Part shown: positions 10,554 through 27,149 of the stretch, piece by piece
How positions within the stretch are numbered: the first letter of the stretch is position 1
Layout: every line of letters starts with the position of its first letter
NCBI GenBank assembly: GCA_963969395.1
Contig: OZ017795.1
Span: 13,578,001-13,642,000 of the forward strand
Length of the DNA: 64,000 nucleotides
Reading direction: 5' to 3'
DNA from: Pseudoscleropodium purum
Lineage: Eukaryota > Streptophyta > Bryopsida > Hypnales > Brachytheciaceae
Position numbers and translations under genes: made by a program
Notes under the pieces: model-generated
Database searches by the model: none
Told to the model about the DNA's origin: nothing
The model's input: the letters and a program-made list of their open reading frames with translations, nothing else

Positions 10554-12610
10554 ATGGAGGCAAGAGTGTGCAGTGTAGGAGGATTGGGAAGTTCTACACA
10601 GCAATGGGGTCCAAATACGCAACCGCAACGGCTAGCCTTTACAATTGGGGCCACCACTGCTAAGGGCTCTACAGCTGGGGCTTCTACAGCCAAGGGCACA
10701 GCTGTCGGGGCCCAAGGTATTAGGGTTGATGTTGCCATGAAAGGAGTTGTCAGGGGCAGACATGCCGAGGGAAGAGCTGTCAAGGGCAGACTTGTGGGGG
10801 GAGGGGTTGTCGAGGGTGGAGCTACTAGGGCTTCCATAGGAGGAGGGGTCTTATTCTAGTCAACAACTACAAGCATTTCCTACAAAGAGCTAGTTGTAGG
10901 CAACACTAATAGGGAGCCCAGAGTGCATCTGGTAGTGCTTCGGCCAAAGGAAGGAGAGATTTTAGGAGGTAAGCAAATTCAAACAAGTTCATCAAAACGT
11001 GGCACAAAGACCTGGACAAATGAGCAACTAGCAACTGTAGTGGCTACAATCGAAGGGGGCACTACAAGCAGGGCTTTCCACATTCCTACTTCATTCCTAC
11101 AAGATCACATGTATAGAAGAACAACACAAAGAAATAAAGGTAGACAAGGTGTATTGAGTGAAGAGGAAGAAAACACACTAGTATAGTGGATGCTACAAAT
11201 GTAAGAGCTAGCACACCCCATTTCAATCATAAAGCTGAAGAGCAAGGTGACAAAGATTATACAAGAGAGGTGGACACCCTTCATAGATGGCATTTCGGGA
11301 CGCAGCTGGATGAGGTGGTTCCATAATCGCCACCCCGAGCTTACATTGAGAGCTCCATAGGCATTAGAAGAATCACAAGCAAGGGGCTTAAATCCAACAA
11401 GCATCATTTCTTTCTATGAAAATCTAAAGAAAGCCTATGAGAAGCAACACTATCCAACATCTCACATATGGAATACAAATGAATTAGCAACCCAAGCATG
11501 GAAGAATGGAGGTACTACTCTAGTATTCGCATGCCATGGTAGTAGATCTGTGCAATCGACCATACCAAACAACAACGAACATTTGAGAGTCTTATCATGT
11601 GTAAACACAACAAGGGAGTGTATCCCAAACTATTATGTATTCAAAGGCAAACAGAAAGCAAGGAACTATGTCCTCAGATGTAAACCTCAAGCTTGCTTTG
11701 CCATATAGTAGAATGGCTGGATGATGGCATACTTGTTTCTAGCTTGGATCACTCACTTCATCAAAGTAATGAGAGCTAGGTATCGTCTATCATAGGAACA
11801 AAGGCACCTATTACTTCTAGATGGGCATTGCTGACACATTACACTAGCAATGGTGAAGAAGATTGCGGAGAAAATGTTGATATTATCACCTTACCTAGCC
11901 ACACAAGACACAAATTGCAACCACTAGATATCACTATTTTTAAACCATTTAAAACTGCATTTCAGCAATGTAGAAATCAATGGATAATACAGAACAAAGG
12001 GAAGCAAGAAAACTAAGAAGAACTTGCACAATGGGTGTTCTACAGCCTACAAAAAGTACTCACACCAACAAAGATTCAAAAAGGATTTGCTACCTATGGA
12101 ATCTAGCCACTTCAAGCTTTTGCCATAGATGCCTACATGGGGCCAAGCACTTGCTATGACAAATAGCTAGGGGATGATGATGATGATGAAGCAACAGAAG
12201 CAATTGTATTGGATGCAACGGCTACTAGCACCTCCCAAACCTAGCCACAAGAACCACAATATTTCGTGCTCACCGATGATGATTCCACCCACGCTTTACA
12301 GGGTAGCACCTACTCAAAGGTGGACGTAGCGACCATAATGATAGAAAACACTCTCTTTCCTCTACCACATCTAAAACGACCTATTGGCCAGCAATCCCAC
12401 TCTACAAGGCCTGTAGTTGATTATTCAAAATCAATCTTGATCACTTCCAATGACTACATGGCGGCCATAGAAGCTAAAGCTACAAGGAAAGAAATTGTAG
12501 AACAAGAACGAGAAGACTATAGGAGACAAGTGGAGGCAAGAAAAGCACACAAGATAGAGGACAAGGCGTGCAAGGAAGTAGAGAAGATGATGCGGCAAAT
12601 ACAAAGGTAG
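10554..12610 (+). pseudogene. pogo/Tigger-type DDE transposase, decayed
   Basis: Following one frame and ignoring stops gives an Ala/Gly-rich leader (10554-10859), then a Psq/CENP-B-like helix-turn-helix (KTWTNEQLATVVATIEGG near 11010; RWMRW-like SWMRWFHNRHPEL near 11300), then the DDE_1 core: IWNTNELATQAW, KNGG, IPNYYVFKGK and LLLDGH. After one frameshift near 11850 the core continues as LPSHTRHKLQPLD, then QKGFATYGI*PL and a basic coiled-coil tail (12430-12610). The first catalytic Asp (usual WNxDE) is Asn. About eleven stops interrupt it, several where Gln or Trp is expected (for example GIWPL reads GI*PL). It is clearly dead. Element ends were not found. Confidence 0.75.
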
Positions 12611-13740
12611 TAGAAGAAAGCTGATCGAGAGCGGGAGAAGGCCTTGAAAGTTGCAAAGAGGGCGATGAAGAAGCAAAGTGCATAGTGTTGCGTGCACCAC
12701 ATTGCAACATGGAGAAGGAGTGACCTTGGTGTGGAAGATTGTGCGACGTGTAGAGGCCAAGCCGGCAAAGAAGGCAAGCTGGTCGACCAAGGAGGGCCAA
12801 CCAGCGGGCTCACCGACCACACTGCCTTAGTTGGCTTGCATGGCGGGCTTGCTGGCTAGGTAGTCCTCGCTAGACTGCATAGTGGGCTTGCCAGCCAAAC
12901 AATGCGCATAGGCTAGGTGGGGCTCACATTGGAGGGTGGGCTCACGGGCCAAGTGAGGCTCAAATTGGAAGGTGTGCTCCACCTCATTCAAATGGCCTAC
13001 AGGCCCTAGTCATCCCTTGGAGGCCAATGTGAGTTATTAAGTACAGCATCCAAAGTAGGGGAGCAACGTTCAGTTGTAGCAAATCAAGGCTTCCTTGGAT
13101 ATGGCCATAACTTCGATGAAAGAAGGGCCATCATGCATTGGACTCTCTTCTGTGTTCAACTTTCATAGTCTTGCAATACATGTTCTTTGCTAGTGTATAG
13201 TACTTTATAAGGGTTTCAAATCCCATATTAAACTATTACAAACACTACTAACACCTATTTTTTATTCACCTGAACATAGTCAATGCTTCCATTCTATTCA
13301 ATTTCAAGGCATGCTAGTGACAAGCATAAATTTTCAAGGATTTTGTACTTTTGAAATTCATTTCAAACACATGGTTTTCTGTAGGACTCATTGATTGCCA
13401 CCCATATTTTTGGTTTCCTTTTCCCTATCGAATGATATTTTTTTCAAGCTTCATGGAGCTCTTCTGGTCCTTTAAACCTCTTATTTTGACAGTTATGGGT
13501 GTAGTTACTATATCGCATTTCTTCTGCCAGTGTTGCATTCATTACTTGGGAAACAAACAAAAGGTTGTTTCAAGTCGCACTTCTTCTACTACACTTGTCG
13601 CACTTCTTTTGCCAATATTGCATTCATTGCCTAGGAAACAATCAAAAGGATTTTGAAGTTTGGGTTTCTAAAAGTCTAAAACAAAAGAATTAGGTTTTAG
13701 GGATTCATTGCCTCTAAAGTTTCTTTGATTCTGCTTCTAG
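12611..13740. other. 3' flank of the transposase unit with imperfect internal repeats
   Basis: GC-richer sequence (12770-13000) repeats GGGCTCAC, GGCTTGC and GGCCAA words. A roughly 85-bp block (GCATTTCTTCTGCCAGTG..., 13518) is partly duplicated near 13600-13655. It is probably still part of the same decayed transposon. No gene. Confidence 0.35.
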
Positions 13741-13799
13741 GTACAAGTCAAGGTAAATTAGTGGAGTCGCAGAACAAGTGCTGGAATGTGCCTTTTGAC

Positions 13800-15407
13800 T
13801 TTTGGAAAGTGTTTAGGGAAAAAAATGCAAAGAAGAAATAAAAGAATGTATTTCTTTTTGAATGGAGAAAGAAAAAATGATTTTTATAATACCAATAGCA
13901 ACTAGAGAAAGAAAAAATAAGAATTAGAAAAAAAAAAATCAATAATGATAGAAGCTTAGAATTTATTTTTAATTTTCAATCAATGCATAAAGAAGACATA
14001 GGATTATTGTTTGCAACTCTTTACACTATTAATGAATGCACTTGGGTGGACTTAGATTTGTGAAGAAATCCGCTTAGACGTTGAGAATGTGTTTCACTCA
14101 TATAGACTAGAGGCCATAATAAATGATGTAATATCTTGAATCCTTTATCCAATCACTTGTATAGCAATTTTATATTTTATTGTTTGTAAATGAGATCTAT
14201 TACACTATTTATTGTTAGAATTCTTCTTATATACATTTATAAAACATTTCTTGTCTTACATTTATTTTGTAATCTTTTAGAATCTTTATTCTTTCATTAT
14301 CTTTTATTTCTTGATTTTTTTCTTTAACTTTTCCATCTATTTCATTTTGCTCATTTTGCTTCTTGAATAAATTTATTTTTTATCATTTCAAAATTGTCTT
14401 TTCTTTTTTAAAATTTCTTTTCATTATATCATATTTTCTATTTGATTTTTAATATATTTTTTCTATTAAATTTTATTTATTTTTATGGATTATATTTGGA
14501 ATTTTATTTTATTTTATTATTTAAAATCTACAATTATTTCTTTCAAATTAAAAATAAAATTATATACATACATACATATCGAAGAATAAAGCATATATAT
14601 GGAAAAAAATCAAAGATGGAAAATAAACAAAAAAATCTAAAGATAAATAAATAAAAGAGACATTTTATTAAAAGAAAAAGAAAATATTGTTGAAAGAAAT
14701 ACCAAAACTTAATAAAGAAAAAAAAATTAGAAATAGGAAGAAATAAAAGAAATGAACGGAAAAAATTAGAGATATGGTTTTAGCAAATATTGAAAGGATC
14801 AAAAGAGTATAAACCAAATAACAAAGAAAAAAAATTGAATAAATAAAAAACATGAACAATAAATAGAAGAAAATTAAAAATTAAAAATAAATTAAAAAAA
14901 ACTGAAAGTAAAAGAAGAAAACGTAAAAGAATAAGAAAGTGAAGAAAAAGGTAAAACAAATTAAAGTAGTAGGATTTTTTTTAAATTTGAAAGATTGAAA
15001 TTAAATGATTAAAAATTATGAATAAAAAATAAAATATATAATAGAAAAAGAAAGAGAATAAATATTGCAAAAATTGAATTTCAAAGGAAAAACAACAAAT
15101 GAAAATAAGTAGAAGTGAAAAATCAAACAAAAATTAACCAAATTATAAAATAAAGGAGTATGATAATTTGAAAAATGAAATTATGAAAGCCAGAAAATGA
15201 TTTTAAATGCAATGATAATTATATGTTTAAAAAAAATCATGATAAGTACTACAAAAGAAAAGAGAAAAATAACTTACATTTCTACTATTTTCTTCCATCT
15301 TTGTCTCTTTTTCTTATAAGTTTTTATTTAAAATTTTTTTATCATCATCCTTTAAATCAATTTACAATCCTTTTGCCTTTATTTTTTTTGTTTTATATTA
15401 TACTTGC
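13800..15407. repeat. low-complexity purine/pyrimidine-biased tract
   Basis: The sequence switches between T/C-rich (about 14220-14550), A/G-rich (about 14590-15220) and T/C-rich again (15270-15400). All ORFs here translate to Phe/Leu/Ile or Lys/Asn strings and are artefacts of composition. No gene. Confidence 0.6.
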
Positions 15408-15411
15408 TTAA

Positions 15412-16355
15412 CCCCTAAAGGCTTTTGACTATGTTTTCACCAAAAACGCTCTAAAACTGCCATTTCTAGTGCAAGTACCCAATTTTTGAAAAAAAACATT
15501 TTTTAAATACAAGTAACCATAGGATCTTGTAGTAAACTATTTTGAGAAGATGTGGTGAAAATTTCAGAAATTTTCAACATGTCAATTCCAAGATATTAGC
15601 GTTTGAATTCACAAAAATTCTTTTTTTTCCCTGCAAAAATCTGGGCAGCTGCACTTCACAAGGTCACATTTGGATGAAAAATGCCCCAAATGGTGGTTAC
15701 TCTTAAAATTCATTCTTCAAAGCAAGTTGGCTACAGGCTTGAAAATTTTTAGATCATTTGGAATTGTACAACACGTAGGAAAAAAATAGTAAGTAGAATG
15801 AAGTAGAAAATAATTCAAAGTACTAAGTTGTTAATAATCTCTTTATAGAATTGAAAAATGCCAATCCCAATGGTTGCAATGTTGTTATAAACAATGTACA
15901 CCTAAATTTTTTATTTTTTTCGAAAAATATTTAAAATTGAGTAAAATAAACGGCTTCAAAGTTTATTTTGGAATAGAGATTCCATAACTATCTACAAACT
16001 ACCCCAAACTAGAATTCCTCATAACTTTTGATTCATCCATCCAAATGGAATGATTCAAAGCTTTCCATATAGATATAAATCTAAAGAATAAATTTCAAAT
16101 TTTAATTTTTGAAAAAAAATGATTTTTGAAGAATTTTTTTTGTTGCCTAGGTTGTCCACCGAGCTTTGAAAATCACATTTCATACAATAACTTTTTAGCC
16201 ATGTAGTCAAAAGTTATAAAAAATTTTGGGCCCTACAACTACTCTTTGGGCACATGTCATTTTAAAATTTCAAAAAATAAAAATAAAAACTCCATCCATA
16301 GGGAATTGCCCAAAATCGCTATGTTGCTAAAAAATGGGGTTCAAGGCTTTAGGGG
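15412..16355. mobile_element. TTAA-flanked non-autonomous element, copy B, 944 bp
   Basis: Perfect TTAA flanks both ends (15408-15411 and 16356-16359). The ends are CCCCTAAAGG at the left and, reversed, CCCCTAAAGC at the right. Interior blocks are shared with copy A (ACTGCCATTTCTAGTGCAAG, ACCATAGGATCTTG, GGTGAAAATTTCAGAAA), and the right ends also align (CCATAGGGAATTGCC). It interrupts a T/C-rich tract that resumes at 16360. No ORF of note. Confidence 0.75.
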
Positions 16356-16359
16356 TTAA

Positions 16360-18335
16360 TGCATTTTTTGCTCTCTTTGCTTGTCTTCATCTTTCTCATT
16401 CTTTAAATTTTTTTGTCCTTCACTTTTTTATCTCTTGCTTCAACTAATTTTATTCTCTATGTACTTTTTCTTTTCTTTTCAACCTTTACTCGAGCCTTTA
16501 CTATTTTTATTGCTTTTCATTCTTTTTTTAAATAAATATAATTTGCTTTCTCTTCATAGTTTCTTGTTTTCTCCATTTATTTTTTTTATTGTTCTTAGTA
16601 TTTTTTTACTTTTTCATTATTTTCTTCTATTTTGTTTCATTTCTTTTCTTTCCTTTTTGTCTTTACTCTTTCTTTTCTTCCCTCTTATTTTTGTATAATG
16701 CTAATTTTGACTCCTTTTTTGAAAAAATTTCTTTCTTGGTTCCTAAGAGAATATCATTTGAAAATAGAGATATTTTTAAAATGGAAATTTTTTTCTTCTT
16801 GTAGGGAACAAAACTAATAAATAAATTAAATATACAAAGAAAATATTTAAAGAATAGATTGAAAAAATGCCACCTTCAACAATTCAATTATATAACTAAT
16901 GCCTATAACCTAAAAGTCATACCAACTAAATCTTTAAATGTTGTACTATGAAATATTAAAAAAAAGGCTTCTTTAAAAAGGATTGAAAAAAATTAAATTA
17001 AAAACTCATAAATAGATGTAAAAGAATCTTTTTTTTTATCAGTTACATAAGATAAATTATAAGATTTTTTAAAACTTTATATCAAAATACAATATATTAA
17101 TATTCTATTGAAGTATCTATATAAAAAAAATTCAAAAATAAAATTATACTACACAACTATTAAACAATTATTTATAAACCAAGGTTAATATTAATAATTT
17201 CTACTAAACATCTATATTCATTAAATTTCAATATTTAGATGCAAATTGACTATATAATAGAAAGTCATCTATATTTAATCAAAATAGAAATCAATTATAG
17301 TTTATTTTATTTTATATAAACAATACAAGTTCACAATTCCAAAGCAATGCTTTTGTGAGATTGAAAATAAAAATCAAAGATTTTTCACAAGGTCTTGCAA
17401 TGTCTTGTAAATTGGGAGAGACAATTCTATCTTCTTTAGCAAAACACTCACTTTTGCCTATTAATAGATGAATGTTTTTTGTCGATGTGAATGGATGTAT
17501 TGTAAATGAATTTATGAGGTCAATTCTTTTTTCACTAGTGTAAATGGTTGGTCATGGGGGAGATTTTACTTTCTATCAAGTTAGTTGATATTCAATACCA
17601 ATCATGTCAAGGTTGGGAATAGTAGGTTCATTAGGATATTACTTGTAGACTTATTAGGAATTGAAAACATAGGGAAATTTTTTTCTAGAAAAATGCTTGT
17701 CTATAAAGGAAAAATATAGGATTTCAAGGAATGTTCAAATAGACAAATTCAATTTTTATAAAAAAATAAATTATTAGTTGCAAAAGCAATGAATTGGTTT
17801 TGCTATATTTTGCTATAATATGAATCTCTTCTTTTTTTGATGGAATATTTGTATTGTATTAAATATTGAGTGTTTGAATTAAGCATTAGAACGTGGCTTT
17901 CATTATCCAATCATCTTTGTTATTATTTGATGTTGTTGGAATTTGTTGAAAGTTGTTGGAATTTTGAGATTCTCTTAACATATATTTTTTGAGAACCATA
18001 TGTTTTTCAAAGTGTTGATTATAAATTACTGGTATAGGTTGTATCTAAATTGATTGTAAGCTAGATATTGATCTAAGACTCTTCATTTATGGCAACAATA
18101 TGCAAAATGGTGAAAGCAAGATGAAACCTTTGTACGTCAAAATGTTCTTCACAACCATTCTTCATCTCCAAAGGAGAATCCCCATTCTCCACCTTAAAAA
18201 AATGGACCCTCTGCAAACCAACAAGAGAGTGCCACGCACCCATTCTCTGAAGATTGAGAATTGGAGGAAGGAAGGTGTGACAACCCATAACTTAGTAAAT
18301 GCTAGGGTGCAATTTTGAGCTAGAAATTGAAGTTA
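16360..18335. other. T-rich tract then AT-rich spacer
   Basis: 16360-16700 continues the pyrimidine tract broken by copy B; its ORFs are Phe/Leu strings. 16800-18300 is AT-rich without recognisable genes. Confidence 0.5.
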
Positions 18336-19631
18336 GAGCATCCCCACTAGGGGGCTCCTGTATCCCTATTTGGATGAATTGGATAGGGATACGGGATGAA
18401 TTGGATATTCATCCAAATAGGGAAGAACCTCCCCCCCCCAACCAACATATTACATCCCTAAATTTTTAGGAAGGGGGGTTCTCAATCCTATATATGAAGC
18501 TCTGGATATAGGATTGGAATTCAATAAATCCTATATCCATAATTACCTGAATCAATGACATGTGGTTTTGCGATACGTCAGATTTTTGTTGACTTTACCT
18601 CTTGCACGTTCGCTTCATCACTGTGCATCACTTGCTTGGTTGTTTACTTTAACCCTAGACTACCCAAGAGGACAAAAAGTGTCCTCACATAGTTTTAAGT
18701 TCAATTCAAAGTACTATAACTTTTGCATCCCATGTCCAAATTCAATAAAACTTATTGAAAAATTTGTGCCTTTTCTTCTGGTTTGTGTTCTAAAATATTC
18801 AGATCAATCCAAGACGTAATGATTTTCTGGAAGCCAATTGAAGTTCACATGTTCAATTTGATTCACCAAAGTGCACTTCATGGCTGCAACTTCGGGGGCT
18901 TGTATCTCCTTCATCCAATGCTCGATTTCAATAAAAATTTGTTGGGTTATATTTCCTTTGAAGTCTGGTTATTGTGGTAAAATTTTCATGTCAATCTAAG
19001 TTGTTTTGAATGTTTGGGAGCAATTCGAAATTTAAAATCCCGCCATTTGTAGATTACAATGAACTTCAGCGGCTTGTATCTTCTTCATACAGTGTCCGTT
19101 TCCAATAATTTTTTTTGGAAAAGTTGCGCATATTAATCTAGTTTGTGTGGATAAATTTTCATATCAATCCAAAAAGTAATGAATTACTGAAAAGCATTTT
19201 AGTAGAAGGAGGTTCAGCCCTAGATGTGTTTTTTGCAACTTTTCTTGCCTATTTTTTGACATTTGCAAGCCATTTTGCAAACACTTCGAGTCAAATGAAT
19301 GATATTTTTTTTCACCAATGTGTTTTTATGCTGCTTTTAAATCCCTTTCTAGTTCAAAGTTTTTTCATTTGATTAGGTATAGAAATCAAATTTCGCCTCT
19401 AAATGTATTTTTAGGAAAATTTCAGCATTCTTTTTCAACACTAAAACATTATAATCTCGCAATCTATGCGGTCAAATGACTTCAAATTTGATACACATCA
19501 TTAACAACATGTACACTACAAGATTGCACGGTTAAGATCTCTATAGCTTAGTGACATTTAAATCTATATCACTTCTAGGGTTATAATTAGTGAGATTTGA
19601 AAGAGATAGGGACACACTGGTGGGGATGTTC
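18336..19631. mobile_element. inverted-repeat element (MITE-like, possibly PIF/Harbinger), 1.3 kb
   Basis: The left end is GAGCATCCCCACTAG. The right end reversed is GAACATCCCCACCAG. Flanking triplets are TTA (18333-18335) and TTC (19632-19634), close to the TTA/TAA duplication of PIF/Harbinger elements. The interior holds loosely repeated blocks of about 150-200 bp near 18700, 18900 and 19080 (each with an ATCNNATG..TTCAATAA-like core) and no transposase. Its right end lies 225 bp before the Ecdysoneless ATG, so it may contribute to that promoter. Confidence 0.6.
18364..18422. repeat. perfect 16-bp palindromic arms inside the MITE-like element
   Basis: CCCTATTTGGATGAAT (18364-18379) is answered by its exact reverse complement at 18407-18422, with a 27-base loop. 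A second imperfect pair based on AATCCTATAT / ATATAGGATT follows near 18486-18515. Confidence 0.75.
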
Positions 19632-19856
19632 TTCCTACTGAAGCCAACTGCAAACTCCCTGGAGAAGGCCTCCCAGACTGGTCTGCCTTTGAACTCACAG
19701 CTCAAGGCCACTCTCACGCAGCAAAACATCTTTGCATCGTTTTCTTGTAATTTTTAGTTTGCTAAGTTTGATAAGCGATGTCGCCGCTTTCGGACCATTT
19801 GTTCCTTCTCTAGCGAATTTCCGGCACAGAGATTTGAAGCTCTCTCGGAAGTGGCG

Positions 19857-23857
<4,001 letters not shown>

Positions 23858-26800
23858 TGATCAGTAATGCAGAGTTTTAATCTGATGTTGCCGAAGACTC
23901 CTATCCGGTATCCTCTCCACGCATCCCTCCAATGTAACTGTAAACTACTTTGACGAGTTTTAATGTAAAACGTTCGTCCATTCAGAATTCACATTACCTA
24001 TCTGTATGTATCCCTGGCGGAGGATTGTAGGCTAATTTTTCCTGCCTTCGGTTTCTCTACATCGTTCAGCCGCACTAACCACTAGTACCGCGGTACTGAG
24101 GTACAGAGGTCAGATTTGGCTTGGAACTTGAGCTTCGATTGTCCTCTTTCGGCATTATAGTGATTGCTGATGTTACTCTCTGACGAGGTCTGAGGGATTT
24201 TACTCTAGGGAGTGTCGATCTAAGTTAAATGTGCATAAAGTTGACGATGATTCTGGCATACAATCTGCACCTCTTTGATCTAGTGATGAGCCTTGAGAGC
24301 GCCTGGACTGATCGAACCAAAGGTGCTGGACAAGTACTTGTAGCTGTTGTAGAAATGCTCACAATTGTCGGCTGGCGTTTTCTACGGTCAAGAAATGTAC
24401 CATCTATTTCTTATCTACAATTCGGTACCAATTTTCCAGTATCGGCAGTATGACCAATCCTCTTGATAATTGTGGCCATCAGTGCACTACTCATTAAGGT
24501 GAGTAGCCCCCAAACCGACACTTTTTGCTCCTCTGCCTACTTACTATTATTCAACTCAAAAAAATTTCATATTTTTTTTTGTTGGCAAGTGAGGAGGTTC
24601 CAATGCACTAAACAATGTGACATTTGGATACCATATGCAAAAGTTGTGAAGAATCAAAGATTTTTTTGATAGATGTTTTAAAATCATTTCTTCAATGCAA
24701 GTATATATTGATTTTGGAGATGTACAGTACATAGTGTGATGATGGTGGTTTTAAGGCAAGGTGTAGTTTTGGGTGTAGCCAACTTGGTAAACACACTAGA
24801 TATAGATATAGATCATATTTAGTGCTTGTATGGAAGTTGATGAGTGTAGAATGGTCACCAATCAACCAAATTCCCTAAGACTTTCATTCTTGCAAAAGTT
24901 TAAAACAATTCCATTTTGATAATGTTTTCATTGAGCTTTTTTTAAATTGCCACGATACTTTCACAATTGTTTTGGATTTTTGTTTGAATGACATTCTTGA
25001 ATTAGAATTGGAAAGTCTCCAAAGAAACTTCATTTCTTATTGTGGAATTGTATTTTAAAAATCCTTGAAAATCTTTCAACAAACTTCAATCTATATTGTT
25101 TTGTGGTGGTGGAATGTGTATAATATAGATAGGTTGGTGCCTTGGTGATAGTAAGGAATTGGCCATGAAGTCCCAAGTCTTATTGGTAAGTCTTTGTGAC
25201 TTTAAATGGGAGTACTTTCTCTCTCACACATCTTTTTTCTACTTTTTATTGCTCATTGCTCAATGACTTTATTTCTGGCTCCTTGGCTATGTGCTTGCAA
25301 TTGATTGCAAGTTCTTCTACCTATCTCTTGGTCTACAACAAAAGAGTAAGCCTTATTGTTCACTTCGATTGTCTGTTGTTATGACATCTTGATGACTTGT
25401 TTTTTAGATTTTACACCTTGTGATTTGATTGTGTGGATCCTACATGTTTTGCCTTGCTCACATGTGATCTTTTCACCTTGGCAAGATGCTTTGGGATTGT
25501 CTTGTGTACATTCAATTACACATAGGTAGTTATGCCATTGTTTTCCTTATTCCTTTGTCAAAGCTCTTTGTATATCACACAAAGCATGTGGAATTGAACT
25601 TGCACAAACTAATTAAAATACTTAATGGAAATGCAACTACAAATTATCACCTTGCTTAAGATGAGGAACTTTTTGGTGGCACTTGTATTTGCCATGCTTG
25701 TATTTTCCTTCCTGGAGAAAGATGCCTAATTCCCACTCCATATTAGGACGTACTTGTCCAACCCTAGATGAAATTGTGACCTTGACAACTCTAATCCAAT
25801 ATGCATTGTTTCTACTCTTTGTTGGAACTTGCCCACCCCCAAATTGGATTGCATCCCTCACAACTCCAAGAAAACAATTATATATTTAATAGATGCCAAG
25901 AATGCATTCAATCCATGAAGATTTTAGCAGTGTCCATATTGACAATCTTCTGTGAACATTAGAGCACAACATTAGTAGCATTAGTGGTCCCTATTGATTA
26001 TATAGGATGGACATTATTAGATGGCTAGTTTGTAAATTTTGTTCACATAGACAATATTTTTTGCCTTGTTAGATGTCTTATTATTGTAGTACATTAAAAA
26101 TTCACTTGACTTTATTTGCCCAAGTATTGAATCTTATCAATGAAGTGATATAATAGGTAAATTGCTTCAAAATATTGGTAAAAAAACTTTGTGGATATCT
26201 ACAAGATCACTTATCCGCAAGAATCTAGGTTGTAGTTGATGATTTGGCATAGATGTTATTATATAATAATTGGCAACATGAGATAATTAAAGATGTAGTT
26301 TTCTGAAATCTAAAAAAATTTAATTATCTAATTGTAGTAGGCTCAAGATTAGTTAGCTTCTAAATTTGTGTTGCCACATGATTTTATTCTTGTTGATATT
26401 TGCATTGTAATCAAATTAACAATCCTTATTGCACTAGTATAATATAGTGTTGCTTTGATAAATTAGTGTAATAAACACTAGCTAATAGAATTTTTCAATG
26501 TACTTTCAAAGAGGGCCAATATGTTTTTGAAAGATCTCATCAATTTCATCAAATCACTAAAGGGGTCATGATTTTGGGGTGTCTTCTTGGATTTGGGGAT
26601 ATTTAAATTATGATATTCTTTCCTTTTCCTTTTTCTTGTAATACTTAAAGATTAAATCTTCTTTGGTTCCAAAGCTTCAATCACCTAGTCTTTCCTTATG
26701 AAACACCTGTTGAAATAGGAATTTGAAAATCCGCCATCCAACATTAGAGCATTGCCATTGCTTCAACTTCACATACAATGTAAAAAGTCATTTCAAAGGT

Positions 26801-27149
26801 CAAGCCCTAGGCAACTTCCACTAGTGTTTCTACATCTTTTGGAATAGTCACATTTCATCCCTACAATAGCTTTTGTTGTTGATGGAACCCTCTAGTGAAT
26901 GTTGCTCATTTTCACCAATATTACTCCCTCCTTGATTGACACGTGACTTGTAAGTAGTTGCATGAGCTCTCACATAGACTCAAAACACCTCAAAAATACT
27001 ATGGATAGAGCATTGTAGCATCTTTCGACAAAGAATAGAAAGTAATAATATTGATGTAGTGGAGTCCAAAAGTGCCACCTTCCTACTATAGTTGTCATCA
27101 TGTTTGCCTTTAAGTTTACATTGGAATAGCTCTCAATCTTGACCCCCTT
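23858..27149. other. 3' flank of ECD and AT-rich spacer
   Basis: 23858-24200 is presumably the ECD 3' untranslated region and flank. ORFs at 24229-24453 and 25637-25889 match no family I know. The rest is AT-rich with no clear element ends. Confidence 0.4.

Noticed and set aside
10339..10837. Pro/Ala/Leu-rich minus-strand ORFs, up to 156 codons
   Set aside because: They lie opposite the Ala/Gly-rich leader of the decayed transposase and are shadows of its composition.
12431..12822. Several overlapping minus ORFs of 100-129 codons
   Set aside because: They are antisense to the basic coiled-coil tail of the transposase; no domain is recognisable.
13748..16817. Many Phe/Leu/Ile- or Lys/Asn-rich ORFs
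   Set aside because: They result from low-complexity T/C and A/G tracts.
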